64,000 nt of DNA from UBA1952 sp965200035 (lineage in GTDB: Bacteria; Bacteroidota; Bacteroidia; Chitinophagales; Chitinophagaceae). Positions 62,806 through 64,000 of the stretch are shown in pieces. Location: NCBI GenBank assembly GCA_965200035.1, contig OZ241334.1, forward strand, positions 2,914,001 through 2,978,000, in the 5' to 3' direction. The notes under the pieces are model-generated. The model had not been told where the DNA came from. It did no database searches and was given only the letters and a program-made list of their open reading frames with translations. Position 1 is the first letter of the stretch, and each line of letters begins with the position of its first letter. A program made the position numbers and the translations under genes.

Positions 62806-64000
62806 GTGCATTTTTCTTATAAAGCAATCTCTTTTCAATGGCTGCCTTTTGCCCGGTGCAAATGGTGGCTTTTGGTTTTATATGCCATCCTGTCTGTACC
62901 CGCAGGCGCGCAGAAGCAACAAAGGATTGATACGACTGATAAAGTCACTATTCAGATTGTCAATGCAGAGGCTTTTGTAGGCATCAAGCGTGATACGCTG
63001 GAGCAGACCAAGCTCATTGGCAATGTACAGCTCCGCCAGGGCGATAACCAAATGAGCTGCGACAGCGCTTACATCAATCTTGCAGCCAATAATGTAGAGG
63101 CATTCGGCAATGTGCATATCGTGCAGCCCGGCGGCACACAGGTGCAGAGCGATTATCTGCGCTACATCGGCAATACCAAAGTGGCTTACCTCAAAGGCAA
63201 TGTAAAGCTGGATGATGGCAAGAATACCCTGTGGAGCGAAGACATTACCTACAATCTCGGCACCAAAATAGCCCAGTATGATAATGGCGGAACGCTGCAG
63301 AGCGACGGCACAACCGTCACCAGCAATAAGGGCACTTATAATGTCAATTCAAAAGACGCCCGTCTGAATGGTGATGTGATTGTATCTGATCCGCAATACA
63401 ATACGACCTCGCAGGATCTTGGCTATAATACAGCCACCAAAGTGGTAAAGTTTTATGGTCCCGGTCAGTCGGTGGTAGTGCACGATCAGAAAAGCACATT
63501 AACCACCACCGGCGGAACTTACGCTACCAAAGAAGGCATTGCGCACTTCACCAGCCGTACGGCATTGCAGGATAAAGAGCAGTATATAGAAGGCGATAAA
63601 ATCGATTATAACCGGAATACAGGCTACGGCAATGCTACCGGCAATGTGGTAGCTATAGATACTGCCAAGCATACAACCCTGTTCAGCGGATTTGCATCAT
63701 ACAATGAAAAGCGAAGAACGTTGCTGGCTACTATTAAACCGGTGCTGCGTCAAGAGAATGGCAAAGACCGCATTTATATCCGCGCAGATACTTTTTACTC
63801 AGCGCCTGAACGGTTAATGCAAAATGCAAAATTCAAAATGCAAAAAGGTGCTGCGGATACTGCTATTGCTGGTAAAAAAGATAGTCGTGGACGGCGTGGT
63901 AATGCTGCGCGATCGGTGAAGGATACTGCTGGTAAATCTGCCACTTTGAATCCTTCGGCTGACGCGCCTGTTGATACTACAGCCCCGCGCTATTATACCG
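62806..64000 (+). CDS. OstA/LptA-like periplasmic protein, 5' part (continues beyond window)
   Basis: The best start is the GTG at 62806, which precedes MHFSYKAISFQW and a hydrophobic signal segment (LLVLYAILSVPAG/AQ). About 398 codons are visible without a stop. They form OstA/LptA-type beta-jellyroll repeats: GNVQLRQGDNQMSCDSAYINL, GNVKLDDGKNTLWSEDITY and so on. This fold binds lipopolysaccharide in LptA/LptD; in Bacteroidota this gene is a lineage-specific OstA-like protein. At residues about 337-348, MQNAKFKMQ is encoded by a TGCAAAA repeat. It is probably in one operon with the MCE gene. Confidence 0.85.
   Translation, partial: MHFSYKAISFQWLPFARCKWWLLVLYAILSVPAGAQKQQRIDTTDKVTIQIVNAEAFVGIKRDTLEQTKLIGNVQLRQGDNQMSCDSAYINLAANNVEAFGNVHIVQPGGTQVQSDYLRYIGNTKVAYLKGNVKLDDGKNTLWSEDITYNLGTKIAQYDNGGTLQSDGTTVTSNKGTYNVNSKDARLNGDVIVSDPQYNTTSQDLGYNTATKVVKFYGPGQSVVVHDQKSTLTTTGGTYATKEGIAHFTSRTALQDKEQYIEGDKIDYNRNTGYGNATGNVVAIDTAKHTTLFSGFASYNEKRRTLLATIKPVLRQENGKDRIYIRADTFYSAPERLMQNAKFKMQKGAADTAIAGKKDSRGRRGNAARSVKDTAGKSATLNPSADAPVDTTAPRYYT
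63816..63846 (+). repeat. In-frame TGCAAAA-type repeat inside the OstA-like gene
   Basis: The sequence AATGCAAAATGCAAAATTC continues as AAAATGCAAAA. It encodes MQNAKFKMQK and shares AAATGCAAAATGC with the repeat in valS. Confidence 0.6.

Overview
The window is a stretch of ordinary chromosome from a member of the Bacteroidota, most likely the Chitinophagales/Chitinophagaceae. This rests on three secreted proteins with type IX secretion (T9SS) C-terminal sorting domains, a SecA of about 1100 residues, a lipid-anchored TamA-like Omp85 protein, a DUF4476 protein, several TAnnTTTG-type promoter -7 boxes, and the general lack of strong Shine-Dalgarno sites. I see no rRNA, tRNA, CRISPR array, insertion sequence, phage gene or plasmid function. 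Gene content is a mix of conserved housekeeping genes and lineage-specific secreted proteins.

Layout. 1-6.8 kb: the 3' end of a zinc alcohol dehydrogenase, then a minus-strand run (LOG-family hydrolase, small HExxH protein, membrane protein, methyltransferase, secA). 7-15 kb: a secreted aromatic-repeat protein, rlmI, a frameshifted hypothetical gene, ndh, pepD and rny. 15-21 kb: an NlpC/P60 peptidase, a TPR protein, a secreted repeat protein and, divergent from it, an M43 metalloprotease with a T9SS tag. 21-28 kb: thrS-infC, a lipoprotein, a small lipoprotein/YtxH pair, ispF, an aminotransferase and lpxB. 28.4-38.7 kb: two giant paralogous T9SS proteins in tandem (1760 and 1585 residues). 38.8-46.4 kb: an M16 peptidase, valS, small secreted proteins and lysA. 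46.9-51.2 kb: clpB, a cluster of REP-like palindromes, a strictly 21-bp-phased repeat array, and recF. 51.2-57.8 kb: pdhA, a membrane-anchored TPR protein, ribH, a LutA-like CCG protein, a TamL-like outer membrane protein and an rRNA/tRNA methyltransferase. 57.8-64 kb: an Asn/Gly-rich DUF4476 protein, a PAP2 phosphatase, a methyltransferase, an SDR, an MlaD-like MCE protein and the 5' part of an OstA/LptA-like gene.

Functionally the window is weighted toward the cell envelope: SecA export, T9SS cargo, lpxB, the OstA-like and MlaD-like proteins and TamL (lipid and lipopolysaccharide handling), and peptidoglycan peptidases. Most convergent gene pairs are separated by clear intrinsic terminators.

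The most unusual signals are not gene families. They are: (i) a 13-unit, indel-free 21-bp repeat downstream of recF that is open as a heptad-repeat peptide on the minus strand; (ii) short repeat elements sitting in frame inside valS (twice) and the OstA-like gene; (iii) a whole extra module inside an Ig-like domain of one giant paralog; (iv) two intrinsic terminators in 5' leaders (lysA and a repeat-protein gene) with no upstream gene to terminate; (v) a hypothetical gene broken by two compensating homopolymer indels. I found no clear evidence for a wholly new multi-gene system.
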